A DNA stretch of 44,531 nucleotides, from NCBI GenBank assembly GCA_030429345.1, contig JAUIFJ010000029.1, forward strand, positions 1-44,531, given 5' to 3'. This document shows, piece after piece, positions 35,568 through 44,426 of the stretch; within the stretch, counting starts at the first letter, position 1, and each line of letters opens with the position of its first letter. Position numbers and translations under genes: made by a program. The notes beneath the pieces were generated by a model. That model was not told where the DNA came from. It searched no databases and saw only the letters and a program-made list of their open reading frames with translations. This DNA is from a bacterium (GTDB lineage Bacteria; CAIWAD01).

Positions 35568-35972
35568 ATGGAGAGTTACCGGGGCACAACCTTCCATCGC
35601 ATGGACGTGCGCGAACGGCCGGAAGGAGTTCTGCTCACGCTGGTGGCGAAGACACCGGACGGCACCAGCCTGGATGTCACGGTCATCGGCGCCAACCTGG
35701 ACGCCTGCAAGGAAGAGATCCGCTCGATCATCGATCGCTACCTGGACGCCGGGGATCGTGACGAACTGGCTCGCCAGATGCGCATCGGGCGCGAGCTGGA
35801 GGAGCTTGGACAGCGCTCGCCGGAACTGCTGGAACTCTGCCTGAGGGCCGCCTCCCAGGAAAGCCTTCCGCTCCCGGATGCCGCACGGCGCTGCGCCGGC
35901 CTGCTGGATGACGGACATCCCGCGGAACTGGTCGAGCTGCAGCTCTCCGCTGAATGGGGCCTGGGCGCCTAG
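35568..35972 (+). CDS. Hypothetical protein
   Basis: 134 aa. An N-terminal beta-rich part (ESYRGTTFHRMDVRERPEGV, then LLTLVAKTPDGTSLDVTVIG) runs to about 55. It is followed by helices with many Glu, Arg and Leu (ARQMRIGRELEELGQRSPEL). No signal peptide, Cys or known motif. The start at 35568 has GGAAAGAGG upstream. It lies 91 bp after the hybrid kinase and may be co-transcribed with it. The stop is 19 bp from the stop of the convergent synthetase. Family not recognised. Confidence 0.65.
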   Translation: MESYRGTTFHRMDVRERPEGVLLTLVAKTPDGTSLDVTVIGANLDACKEEIRSIIDRYLDAGDRDELARQMRIGRELEELGQRSPELLELCLRAASQESLPLPDAARRCAGLLDDGHPAELVELQLSAEWGLGA

Positions 35973-35991
35973 ACCGCGCCGCTTCCGCCTC

Positions 35992-38208
35992 TCACTCCCC
36001 CGCCGCGCGACCTTTCATCCAACGATCCAGCATTCCCGCCGCTCTCTCGATGCTGCTGTATACGGGCAGGCCTTCTTCTTTCAGGAACTCCACCAGGGGC
36101 ACGTAGCTCGCTCCGGCGTCGACCGCGAAGACAAGGGGCTTTTCGCTTTCGCGGAAGAGCCGGATCATGCCCTCGGCCAGGCCGCCGGGACGGCGGAAAT
36201 CCTCCTTGTGCTCCAGGGAGAGCGGAAGGGTCTCGAGAGCCGGGGTCATCGGCACGCATCCGAGCACGCCGGCCGAGACGCCGGGGTCCTCCAACAGCCT
36301 CTGCATGGCGGCCAGCGTGACATCGGCTCCGGCCATGGGCGTCAGGTCCAGCGGATTGTGCGCGTCGACCAGGTCGCCCAGCCCGGCGGACGCCAGCAGG
36401 GCCTTCAGGTCCGAAAGGGTCTTCTCGTCCGGCGTAGCTAACGAAGCGCAGGACAGGGAATCGGCAAGCGAGACACATTCGAAGCCGGCATTCGAAAGTC
36501 CGGCAACACCCAGCCCCTTCAGGGATTTCCCACGCAGCAGGCAGTCGAGCCGCAGGCTCTCGGCGAACTCCTCCAGGGAATCGTGGAAGACCAGTCCCGT
36601 GCCTTCGGCAAGCGCCCGGGCCACGGCGTGGTCCCCCGCGATCGAAGCCGTGTGACTGGCGCTGGCCTTTGCGCCCGCCGGCGTCCTGCCCGCCATGTAG
36701 AGTCGCACCTGCACGCCGCGGCGCACCAGCAGACGCGCCGCGCGGAGGAAGCGCTCGCCGTCCCCGGGCTTGAAGCCCTCCATGTAGACGGCGACCTGTT
36801 CCAGCTCCTCGTCGCGCGCCAGGTATTCCAGGTAGTCGCCGACCGTCAGGTCCGTCTGGTTGCCGATGCTGAGGGCATAGCGCGGGGACAACCCCCCCAG
36901 GCGATCGACAAGGGAAACGAGGTATGCCCCGCTCTGTGAGACAATGGCAAGGGGAATGCCCGGCGTCCTGGCCGGCGGGATCTTGTGATCCGGAATGAAC
37001 AGCGTATCCACCTTTCCCGGCAGGGAACGCAGTCCGACGCAGTTGCCGCCGTTGAGCACGGGACCGCCCCAGCGTGTCCGGCGCGAGGCGGCCAGCTCTT
37101 CGTGCATGCGCTTAACGGCTTCTCGTCCTCCTTCCTTCTCTTCCATGCCGCCCGGAATCAGGACCAGGCTTTGAGCCTTCTCCGTGCGACAGGCTTCGCC
37201 GACCAGCCCGGGGACCTGTGCCGCGCCGACGCTGCAGACCAGCAGGTCGACCGGCTGCTCCAGGTCCGACAGCGTGGGCACGCATCGGCAGCCGGCCAGT
37301 TCGTCGGTTCCCGGCTTGAGGATCGTGATCCCGTCGCGAGGATAGCCGAGCTTCAACAGGTTTTCGACGATGATCCGGCCGGGATTCATCTTCTGTGACA
37401 CACCGATGACGGCCAGGCTCCGCGGCTCGAGCAGGCAGCGTATACGATCGATCGGGCGCGGGGCCGCCGGTGCGGAAGATCCCTCCGCGATCTTTCCCAG
37501 CGCGTCCAGCGCGACCAGGCGGCCATCGTCGGCGCGCACCAGGGGATTGATCTCGAACTCGCCCAGGCCTTCGCGGGCCAGTTCGCGGGCAAGGGCGCCG
37601 AAGGAGAGCAGCAGCTCCACCAGCTCGTCCGGTTCTACCAGGGGTGGCGCGCCCCTCTGGGGCCGGATCAGGAATCGGCTGAAGACATTGCATTGCAGCA
37701 GTTTCCGCAGATCCTCCGCATCCTGCAGATGCGGCTGGAAGAGAAGCGGCTTTGCACCCATGCCGGCCAGGGCTTCCGCGTGGATGCCGCCCGGCCCGAG
37801 CAGCACGACCGGACCGAAATCGGGCACCAGGCGGTAGCCGATCAGCCATTCGCGCCCGGGATCCGGACGATAGGGCACGAACTCGCAGAGCAGAAAGGGC
37901 CGCAGGTCCCCTCCCGCGTGGCGCGATCGCATCTCCGCCATGGCTTCCGTGATCGCGGTGGCCTTCTTCGGCAATACGCGGACTCCGCCCGCCTCGCTTT
38001 TGTGCAGCACCTCCGGGCTCTGCAGCTTGAGCACGACACGCTCCCCGGGGAAGCTGTCGAGCAGTCCCTGCGGAAGCGGGCACTCCGGTTCCAGGAGCCG
38101 GCGCCCGGGAACGGTGATCCCGTGTGACGCCAGCAGCTCCATTCCTTCCTGCTCCAGCAGGTTCGATCGGCCCTCGCCTCGCAGGGTGGCCAGGAGTTCG
38201 TGCAGCAT
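35992..38208 (-). CDS. ADP-forming acyl-CoA synthetase, permuted (ATP-grasp first)
   Basis: 738 aa. An ATP-grasp domain comes first (about 15-235: VLHKSEAGGV, LLGPGG, FEINPLV). Then a CoA-binding Rossmann domain (about 255-375: LLEPRSLAVIGVSQKMNPGR), then the succinyl-CoA-ligase-like domains with NCVGL, SQSGAYLVSLVDR and the phosphorylated His in ASHTASIAG at about 519. Fused archaeal and bacterial enzymes more often place the CoA-binding part first. The reaction is acetyl-CoA (or acyl-CoA) + ADP + phosphate to acid + ATP + CoA, a cytoplasmic energy-yielding step in fermentation. GGAGAG precedes the start at 38208. It lies just after the terminator of the upstream gene, so it has its own transcript. 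Confidence 0.9.
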   Translation of the reverse strand: MLHELLATLRGEGRSNLLEQEGMELLASHGITVPGRRLLEPECPLPQGLLDSFPGERVVLKLQSPEVLHKSEAGGVRVLPKKATAITEAMAEMRSRHAGGDLRPFLLCEFVPYRPDPGREWLIGYRLVPDFGPVVLLGPGGIHAEALAGMGAKPLLFQPHLQDAEDLRKLLQCNVFSRFLIRPQRGAPPLVEPDELVELLLSFGALARELAREGLGEFEINPLVRADDGRLVALDALGKIAEGSSAPAAPRPIDRIRCLLEPRSLAVIGVSQKMNPGRIIVENLLKLGYPRDGITILKPGTDELAGCRCVPTLSDLEQPVDLLVCSVGAAQVPGLVGEACRTEKAQSLVLIPGGMEEKEGGREAVKRMHEELAASRRTRWGGPVLNGGNCVGLRSLPGKVDTLFIPDHKIPPARTPGIPLAIVSQSGAYLVSLVDRLGGLSPRYALSIGNQTDLTVGDYLEYLARDEELEQVAVYMEGFKPGDGERFLRAARLLVRRGVQVRLYMAGRTPAGAKASASHTASIAGDHAVARALAEGTGLVFHDSLEEFAESLRLDCLLRGKSLKGLGVAGLSNAGFECVSLADSLSCASLATPDEKTLSDLKALLASAGLGDLVDAHNPLDLTPMAGADVTLAAMQRLLEDPGVSAGVLGCVPMTPALETLPLSLEHKEDFRRPGGLAEGMIRLFRESEKPLVFAVDAGASYVPLVEFLKEEGLPVYSSIERAAGMLDRWMKGRAAGE

Positions 38209-38224
38209 TCAAGCTCTCCGTATA

Positions 38225-38252
38225 CAAAAAATCCCCCGGCGGACCGGGGGAT
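38225..38252 (-). terminator. Intrinsic terminator of the Rossmann-protein gene
   Basis: Read leftwards: ATCCCCCGG (38252-38244), 4-base loop, CCGGGGGAT (38239-38231), then TTTTT (38230-38226). A perfect 9-bp stem with a good T tract, between the stop at 38271 and the synthetase start at 38208. Confidence 0.85.
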
Positions 38253-38270
38253 CGCGTCCTTCTCGGGCGC

Positions 38271-39899
38271 CTACTTCATGCGGGCGCCGTGCTCTTCCTC
38301 GGCAAAAATCCAGCCGGCGATCTTGCCCGGCAGGATCAGGTTCTCGTCGTGCCAGAAGCGATGCTGCCGCAAGTGCCGGCTGGACGTGTCTTCCCGGGGA
38401 ATCGACTCCAGCTGGTCGTGAATGCGGCGGAAGCGCTCGATCCAGCGCCGGCAGTTGGCCGAGCGCAGGTCGACCCAGCCGTCCTCGACCCAGTTCTCCA
38501 GCTTCTCGTCGTTGATGGCAACCTCTTCCGCCTCCGCGGGAATGATCACGCGCTGGCCACGGATCAGCTGGCCGTTGTCGAGCAGGATCGGAATGCCCGT
38601 GCTGACAATGCGGTTGGCCACTTCCGGATCCTCCGTGACCAGGGTATTGAGAATGTGCGTCAGGTCGGCGGCATCCGCCTTGCGGACGGCGGACATCTTG
38701 CCGTAGGCCAGGCGCAGCAGGTGGGTCTCGAAGAGCAGCTTGCTCAGGCGCGGCGGGCCCAGCATCTCGAAGGCCACGCTGTGCGTCTCGTGCTTCTTCT
38801 CCAGCTCGACCATCTTCTCCAGGGCCCAGTGGCGCATCAGGCCGGCGCGGTAGGAGGGGCCCATGGTCGTGTTGTCCAGGGCGTTGATCACGTCGAAACC
38901 GGTATTGCCGCCTTCGATCTCGTAGACGAGCTGCGCGGCGATCTCTTCCGGTGTCACGAATTCCATCTGCTCGCCGGTGGTCAACGCGCTGAACTCCTCC
39001 AGGCTGAAGATGCCGTTTTCCCCGGTATCGATGTAGACATTCTCCATGATGTCGTCCCGCAGGCTGGCCGCCGCCTCGTCCGTCGTCGAGAAGGTCTTGC
39101 CCAGCGGGCGCGGGCGGGCGTCGACCATGCGGATCGGGCCGTCCTTGCGGCGGATCGGACCGTACTTGATGCCCTTCCAGCCGATGGCGGCGGCGGGCTT
39201 GATCTCCTTCGTTATCGGGGCGTCGGGCGTGCGGGCCATCAGGAAGAGCAGCATCGAATGCGCGCCGGCCAGGGCGCTCTTCGAGAGCAGCATGCGGCTC
39301 GGCTTCTCCTCCGAGTGCGTGTAGGGCACGTTCATTCCCATGCCGCCGGTGCCTGTCGTGCCGACCTTGATGTATACGCCGGTCTTGCAGTCGGTCATGC
39401 CGCGGTAGAGCACCTGGATATGCCGGATCAGGCGCGGCGTATACAGGGACTCGACCAGGTGTGATACGACCTCTTCGCCCAGCTCCGCCTTTTCGAGGGC
39501 CTCGACGGTCTTTTCCGCCGCGTTGAAGATGTTGCGGTAGGCTATGCCCGTCGCCGTGTTCACGCAGTCGATGACGATGTCCGGTTTGATGCGGTCCAGC
39601 AGCCGGTAGAGATTGTACTTCGGAAGGTCGGCGTCGCGCAGGGGACCGACCTGGCCCATCAGGCGTGCCGCCAGGCTGGGCTGCTCATCGTCCCGGTCGA
39701 AAATGTCTCCGTGACAGGCCGCCAGCTTCGCCTTGTCCTGATCCGGGGCCAGGACCTTGAGCGCCTCTTCGGCTTCTTCGAGCTTCAGGCTGTGGACATG
39801 GATAGCCGCGGGCTGGCGCTTGAGCAGTTCACGGCAGACGGCAGTGCCGACCAGGCCGAAGCCGCCCAGCACCAGGATGGTTCGATTCTGAATATGCAT
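38271..39899 (-). CDS. NAD(P)-binding Rossmann-fold protein, SDR/epimerase-like
   Basis: 542 aa. The N terminus TILVLGGFGLVGTAVCRELL is a GxxGxxG dinucleotide-binding fold. Extended-SDR-like strands follow (KPDIVIDCVNTATGIAYRNI). The middle has TGGMGMNVPYTHSEEKPSRM, a run rich in small residues, and further on GGNTGFDVINALDN. The C-terminal 200 residues are helical with no recognised domain. It is longer than a typical epimerase (about 320), so it is a divergent or two-domain member. The start at 39899 is chosen by the family-like N terminus. It has its own terminator. Substrate unknown. Confidence 0.75.
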   Translation of the reverse strand: MHIQNRTILVLGGFGLVGTAVCRELLKRQPAAIHVHSLKLEEAEEALKVLAPDQDKAKLAACHGDIFDRDDEQPSLAARLMGQVGPLRDADLPKYNLYRLLDRIKPDIVIDCVNTATGIAYRNIFNAAEKTVEALEKAELGEEVVSHLVESLYTPRLIRHIQVLYRGMTDCKTGVYIKVGTTGTGGMGMNVPYTHSEEKPSRMLLSKSALAGAHSMLLFLMARTPDAPITKEIKPAAAIGWKGIKYGPIRRKDGPIRMVDARPRPLGKTFSTTDEAAASLRDDIMENVYIDTGENGIFSLEEFSALTTGEQMEFVTPEEIAAQLVYEIEGGNTGFDVINALDNTTMGPSYRAGLMRHWALEKMVELEKKHETHSVAFEMLGPPRLSKLLFETHLLRLAYGKMSAVRKADAADLTHILNTLVTEDPEVANRIVSTGIPILLDNGQLIRGQRVIIPAEAEEVAINDEKLENWVEDGWVDLRSANCRRWIERFRRIHDQLESIPREDTSSRHLRQHRFWHDENLILPGKIAGWIFAEEEHGARMK

Positions 39900-40166
39900 G
39901 GAGTCCTCGTGCAGGGATTACGGAACAGGGCGCTTGATCAAGGACCGCGCCCCGACGATGGAACGGCCCGAAGATCCGCAATTCCCGAAGGCGAGCGGTT
40001 GATCTTGGTCAACGGAAGGCCGCAAGAGGCTGGCATTTGCATGGTCTTGCCAATTCCACGACTCGAGTGGAGGGATCCGGACTGCATTCAAGGGGAATCC
40101 GGACGATACGGAAAAAGTTGTCTCAACTGGGCAGATTGTTGATGCGGATCATGGGAACTCACTGAG
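39900..40166. other. Intergenic region ahead of the feo operon
   Basis: A divergent gap between the Rossmann-protein gene and feoA. It contains the short palindrome GTTG-TCT-CAAC near 40117-40127. An open frame crosses part of it but has no ribosome site. No tRNA or small RNA recognised. Confidence 0.3.
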
Positions 40167-40196
40167 TACAATGTTAAAGTTGGCCTTGTCGAACTT
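40167..40196 (+). promoter_or_regulatory. Candidate promoter and iron-responsive operator for feoA
   Basis: TACAAT (40167-40172) is a -10-like box. AAGTT (40177-40181), 10 bases, AACTT (40192-40196) form an inverted repeat with flanking TTAA on both sides, just downstream of that box. A DtxR- or Fur-type repressor bound there would block transcription. No regulator gene is nearby, and the match to known Fur or DtxR boxes is weak. Confidence 0.35.
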
Positions 40197-40223
40197 AATT
40201 CGTCTGGACTTCGGAGGCTTGAC

Positions 40224-40499
40224 ATGAGCATGCCGGAACAAGCGCTTGCTCCCCCACAGGAGAGCCTGCAGCTGAATGCCTTGCCGGACGGCACCCGCTG
40301 CCGCATCCATACAATTACCGGGAGCGGGCCGATTCGCCAGCGCCTTCTGGATATGGGCCTGCTTCCGGACGTGGAACTCCAGGTCGAGCGGCGCGCGCCA
40401 GGAGGAGATCCGATCTGGATCCGCCTCGGCAGCTGGCAAATGGCCCTGCGCAAAGCGGAAGCCACTTCCATTCTGGTCCTGCCGGTCAGGGACGCATGA
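40224..40499 (+). CDS. feoA: FeoA, SH3-like partner of the ferrous iron transporter
   Basis: 91 aa. The core LQLNALPDGTRCRIHTITGS, then GPIRQRLLDMGLLPDVELQV is the FeoA consensus (RLxxLGxxPGxxV). GGAGG sits 7 bases before the start at 40224; ATG is preferred over the second Met two codons later. The stop overlaps feoB by 4 bp. FeoA is a small cytoplasmic protein that modulates FeoB. First gene of a three-gene operon. Confidence 0.93.
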   Translation: MSMPEQALAPPQESLQLNALPDGTRCRIHTITGSGPIRQRLLDMGLLPDVELQVERRAPGGDPIWIRLGSWQMALRKAEATSILVLPVRDA

Positions 40500-42646
40500 G
40501 CGCTTCCACCCAGAGCGCGCAGCCCCTGCCGGTCAAGGTCACCAGCCGGAACCTGCCGACCGTAGCGCTTGCCGGAAACCCGAATTGCGGCAAGACCACT
40601 CTCTTCAATTCCCTGACCGGCGCATATCACACTGTCGGCAACTATCCCGGCGTCACCGTCGAACGACGAAGCGGAACCGCCCGCGGACAGGGACTGCCGG
40701 CCTCCGGCGTTTCCCTCATCGACCTTCCCGGAACCTACAGCCTTTCTGCCTGGTCCCCCGAAGAGCGCATTGCCCAACAGGAGCTGCTCGGCGGACAGCT
40801 GGACGCCGTCGTGGTCGTCGTCGATTCGACGAACCTGGCCCGCGGCCTGCAGCTGCTGGCCCAGGTCCTGCTGACCGGCAGCAATCCCGTTCTCTGCCTG
40901 AACATGAGCGACGAGGCGGGAAAAGCCGGGCAGCGCCTGGATCTGGAGCAAATGCGTCGCCTGCTGGAAATCCCGGTGGTCGAGACTTCCGGCAAGCTGG
41001 ACCAGGGCATCGGGGAGCTGCGCGAGGCGATTCAGCATGCCCTCGAACATCCGAAAGACTGCCGGCGCCGCGTGACCTTGGGTCTGGAGCTGCGAGACGC
41101 GCTCGATCGCTTGGAGCAACACCTGGACAAGGTGGGCATACGCGGCCCACAGGTCACCTGGATGGCGCTCAAGCTGCTCAAGGAGGACCCGGACACACGG
41201 GGCCTGCTCAATGTCATCGTCGAGGAAAGCGACTCCCTCTTCGAGGAAGCGGCCCGCGAAAAGGAACTGCTGCAGAAGGGAAGCGGGCAGGACATTCATC
41301 TGTACATCGGGTCCCAGCTGAGCGGCTTTGCCAGCGGACTGGTAAGGGAAGTGACCCTGCATTTGAGCCGCGAGGACGCCCGGCGTCTGAGCGACACCAT
41401 CGACAGCGTGCTCGCCAACAAGGTGCTGGGCCTGCCGATCTTCCTGGCCATCATGTACGGCATTTTCTGGATCACTTTCAGCATGGGTGAAGCGCCCATG
41501 GGGTGGATCGAGGGTCTATTCGGCTTCATGGCGGAAGCGGTTTCCGGATTGTGGCCCGCCGGCAGCGACTCCCTGCTGCGCTCCCTCCTGGTCGACGGCA
41601 TTCTGGCCGGTGTGGGCGGCGTAATGGTCTTCCTGCCCAACATTGTCCTGCTCTTCGCCGGCCTGGCCATTCTGGAGGACACGGGCTACATGGCCCGGGC
41701 GGCCTTCATCATGGATCGCGTGATGCACCGCTTCGGCCTGCATGGCCAGAGCTTCCTGCCGCTGATGACCGGTTTCGGCTGCTCCATCCCCGGCATCATG
41801 GCCACAAGAACCCTCGAGAACGAGCGCGACCGGCTGGTGACTATGCTCGTCCTGCCGCTGATGTCCTGCGGGGCTCGTTTGCCGATCTGGATGCTGCTGA
41901 TTCCAGCCTTCTTCGCTCCGCCCTGGAGAGCGCCGGCGCTTTGGGGCATCTATATGACAGGCATCCTGCTGGCACTGGTCTTTTCCCTGCTGCTGCGGCG
42001 CACGGTGCTGCGCGGCGAGGAAGCGCCCTTCGTAATGGAACTGCCCCCCTATCGCATGCCCACCCTGCGCGCCATCCTCTACAAGATGTACGACCGCAGC
42101 CGCTCCTATGTGATCAAGGCGGGCACCATCATCCTCGGGGTCTCGATCGTGCTCTGGGCCATGACCAGCTTTCCCGGCCCTCCGGAGCAACCGGCCGAGA
42201 CCGGGGCGCCCGCCGGCATCGTGGAAGTGCAGGAGAACCTGGATGCGGCGGATGCCCTGCGCTACTCCCTGGCTGGCCGCCTGGGTGTCGCCATGGAGCC
42301 TCTGTTCAGCCCGCTCGGTTTCGACTGGCGCATCAATACGGCGCTGATCGGCGCTTTCGCAGCGAAAGAGGTCTTCGTGGCGCAAATGGGAATCGTCTTC
42401 GCGCTGGGTGAAACGGACGAAAACTCGGTCGAGCTGTCGGAAGCCCTGCGTTCGAGCTATTCGCCCCTGGTCGGCATCAGCCTGATGCTCTTCCTGCTGA
42501 TCGCCACTCCCTGCATGGCCACCGTGGCCATCATGAAGAAGGAAACCGGCAGCTGGAAATACGCCTGGGGCCAGTTCATCGGCCTGAGCGTGTTCGCCTG
42601 GCTTCTCAGCCTGGCAGTCTTCCAGCTGGGGAGTCTCTTCCTGTGA
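40496..42646 (+). CDS. feoB: FeoB ferrous iron transporter with GTPase domain
   Basis: 716 aa. G1 GNPNCGKTTLFNSLTG at about 24-39, G3 DLPGTYSL at about 79-86, and G4/G5 in the CLNMSDEAGK and VVETSG segments; in CLNMSD, Ser replaces the usual Asn-x-x-Asp order only in part. Residues 280-715 hold about nine to ten membrane helices with the two Gate regions (TGFGCSIPGIMATRTLENER and LIATPCMATVAIMKKETGSW, the latter carrying Cys of the family's PC motif). It imports Fe2+ through the inner membrane. It is linked by 4-bp overlaps to feoA and to the small Cys-rich gene. The many haem proteins of this window give an obvious iron demand. Confidence 0.97.
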   Translation: MSASTQSAQPLPVKVTSRNLPTVALAGNPNCGKTTLFNSLTGAYHTVGNYPGVTVERRSGTARGQGLPASGVSLIDLPGTYSLSAWSPEERIAQQELLGGQLDAVVVVVDSTNLARGLQLLAQVLLTGSNPVLCLNMSDEAGKAGQRLDLEQMRRLLEIPVVETSGKLDQGIGELREAIQHALEHPKDCRRRVTLGLELRDALDRLEQHLDKVGIRGPQVTWMALKLLKEDPDTRGLLNVIVEESDSLFEEAAREKELLQKGSGQDIHLYIGSQLSGFASGLVREVTLHLSREDARRLSDTIDSVLANKVLGLPIFLAIMYGIFWITFSMGEAPMGWIEGLFGFMAEAVSGLWPAGSDSLLRSLLVDGILAGVGGVMVFLPNIVLLFAGLAILEDTGYMARAAFIMDRVMHRFGLHGQSFLPLMTGFGCSIPGIMATRTLENERDRLVTMLVLPLMSCGARLPIWMLLIPAFFAPPWRAPALWGIYMTGILLALVFSLLLRRTVLRGEEAPFVMELPPYRMPTLRAILYKMYDRSRSYVIKAGTIILGVSIVLWAMTSFPGPPEQPAETGAPAGIVEVQENLDAADALRYSLAGRLGVAMEPLFSPLGFDWRINTALIGAFAAKEVFVAQMGIVFALGETDENSVELSEALRSSYSPLVGISLMLFLLIATPCMATVAIMKKETGSWKYAWGQFIGLSVFAWLLSLAVFQLGSLFL

Positions 42647-42861
42647 GCGCGGTCTTCTGGGAAAGCCTGGCGGTCGGACTGCTCCTCCTTGCGGCGACCC
42701 TCTACCTGGGCCGCATGGGCTGGCGCAAGCTTCGTGTCTTGAGAGAAGCGGGACGCCTGAAGACGGGCTCCGCATGTGGAAGCGGCGGCGGTGGCTGCCA
42801 CTGTTCCGGAGGCGACTCCGCGACCACCGACGGGCGTTCCTGCATTCCTGGATCACGCTAG
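42643..42861 (+). CDS. FeoB-associated Cys-rich membrane protein
   Basis: 72 aa, starts with GTG overlapping the feoB stop (GTGA). One membrane helix at about 5-22 (VFWESLAVGLLLLAATLYLG), a basic stretch (GWRKLRVLREAGRLK), then a Cys/Gly tail with SACGSGGGGCHCSGG. The architecture and position match the FeoB-associated Cys-rich family (sometimes called FeoC-like in this context). It presumably assists iron transport at the membrane; mechanism unknown. Confidence 0.85.
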   Translation: MSAVFWESLAVGLLLLAATLYLGRMGWRKLRVLREAGRLKTGSACGSGGGGCHCSGGDSATTDGRSCIPGSR

Positions 42862-43031
42862 CACTCCCCGAAGAAATCCCGGTACTCCGGTTTCATCCTC
42901 AAGGAAGCCTGGCTGAACGTCCGGGCCGGCAAATCCTTCTCCTTTCCTTGCCGAAGAACTTATATTCTCCCTGTCGCCCCCTGGCGGGCCGACTCCTTGC
43001 CCTGTCACACAGATCCCCACGGGAGCTTCCC

Positions 43032-44372
43032 ATGACTGCTCGCACGGCCGCCGCCTCCAAGGTCATCGTCCTGGACACCAATGTAATCCTGCACGATTCG
43101 GACTGTCTCTACAAGTTCGAGAAGAACGACATCGTGATCCCCATCAGCGTGCTCGAGGAACTGGATAATTTCAAAAAAGGCAACGATACCCTGAATTTCC
43201 ACGCCCGCGAGTTCGTGCGGACCATCGACAACCTGAGCGGAGACAAGCTCTTCGGCGATGGCGTACGCATCGGATCAGGCCTGGGACGGATCCGTGTCGT
43301 GCTGAATACGCCGATGCACAAGGACCTGCAGGAGAGCTTTCCGCACCACAAGGCGGATCACATGATTCTCAACTGCGCATATGTGCTACAGAAGAACCTG
43401 CGCACGCGCAAGGTGATCCTGGTCACCAAGGACGTCAATCTGCGCATGAAGGCCAAGGCGATCAGCCTCTTGTCGCAGGATTTCCGCAATGACCATGTCA
43501 GCAACGTGCAGGAGCTGTACCGCGGCCACCGCACGCTGGAGGACCTGGACATCGAGCTGATCAACAGCATGTATGACCCGCAGGGGGAGATTCCGGCGGC
43601 CAGCGTGCCGGGCAGCGAGGATTTCGAGCCCAACGAATACCTGATCATGCGCAACAACAAGCGGTCCGCCCTGGCAAGGCATGTATCACAAGGACCGGCG
43701 CTGCGCCGCATCGACAAGTGCTCGGCCTACGGGATCACGCCGCGCAACGCGGAGCAGATCTTCGCCCTGGACGCCCTGATGGACGACAGCGTACGCCTGG
43801 TCTCGATCACGGGCAAGGCGGGCACCGGCAAGACCCTGCTGGCCCTTGCCGCCGCGCTGGAAGTGCGCCGCAGCTATCGACAGATCCTGATGGCGCGACC
43901 GATCGTCCCGTTGAGCAACAAGGACATTGGCTACCTGCCCGGCGACATCAAGTCGAAGATCGACCCCTACATGCAGCCCCTGTACGACAATCTGGGCGTG
44001 ATCCAGAACCAGTTCAAGGAGAACGATGCGCGCAACAAGCGCATCCGGGAGTTTCTCGACATGGAGAAGCTCGTGATCACACCGCTGGCCTACATTCGCG
44101 GGCGCAGCATCGTCAAGGTCTTCTTCATCGTGGACGAGGCGCAGAACCTGACGCCCCACGAGATCAAGACCATCATCACGCGTGCCGGCGACAACACGAA
44201 AATGGTCTTCACGGGGGACATCTTCCAGATCGACCATCCCTACTTGAACACGCATTCCAACGGCCTGACGCACCTGATCGACAAAATGACGGGCCAGCCT
44301 CTCTATGCCCACATCAACCTGAGCCGCGGAGAACGCAGCGAACTGGCGGAGATTGCCAGCGACCTGCTCTAG
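43032..44372 (+). CDS. PIN-PhoH fusion protein (PhoH2-type RNA helicase/ribonuclease)
   Basis: 446 aa. An N-terminal PIN domain (about 10-150) starts KVIVLDTNVILHDSDCLYKF with catalytic acidic residues and continues PISVLEELDNF. The PhoH ATPase follows (about 220-445), with Walker A TGKAGTGKTLLALA, MARPIVPLSNKDIGYLPGDI, FFIVDEAQNLTPHE and the sensor VFTGDIFQID. PhoH2-type proteins act as RNA helicase-nucleases and in some bacteria form part of a toxin-antitoxin pair; no antitoxin is visible upstream here. GGGAG precedes the start at 43032. A 170-bp gap after the feo operon has no clear terminator. A terminator lies beyond the stop. Confidence 0.95.
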   Translation: MTARTAAASKVIVLDTNVILHDSDCLYKFEKNDIVIPISVLEELDNFKKGNDTLNFHAREFVRTIDNLSGDKLFGDGVRIGSGLGRIRVVLNTPMHKDLQESFPHHKADHMILNCAYVLQKNLRTRKVILVTKDVNLRMKAKAISLLSQDFRNDHVSNVQELYRGHRTLEDLDIELINSMYDPQGEIPAASVPGSEDFEPNEYLIMRNNKRSALARHVSQGPALRRIDKCSAYGITPRNAEQIFALDALMDDSVRLVSITGKAGTGKTLLALAAALEVRRSYRQILMARPIVPLSNKDIGYLPGDIKSKIDPYMQPLYDNLGVIQNQFKENDARNKRIREFLDMEKLVITPLAYIRGRSIVKVFFIVDEAQNLTPHEIKTIITRAGDNTKMVFTGDIFQIDHPYLNTHSNGLTHLIDKMTGQPLYAHINLSRGERSELAEIASDLL

Positions 44373-44388
44373 GCCGATCGGAGAGAGA

Positions 44389-44420
44389 GAAGCCCCGGCA
44401 TCTCTCGATACCGGGGCTTC
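44389..44420. terminator. Terminator between the PhoH gene and the 5S rRNA gene
   Basis: GAAGCCCCGG (44389-44398), 12-base loop, CCGGGGCTTC (44411-44420): a perfect 10-bp stem. It lies 17 bases past the PhoH stop and 6 bases past the 5S 3' end. Read leftwards it is followed by TCTCTCTCC. It probably ends the rRNA transcript and the convergent PhoH transcript. Confidence 0.75.
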
Positions 44421-44426
44421 ATAAAA

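Noticed and set aside
39711-40142. An open frame of 143 codons ahead of feoA
   Set aside because: It begins inside the antisense of the Rossmann-protein gene and has no ribosome site.
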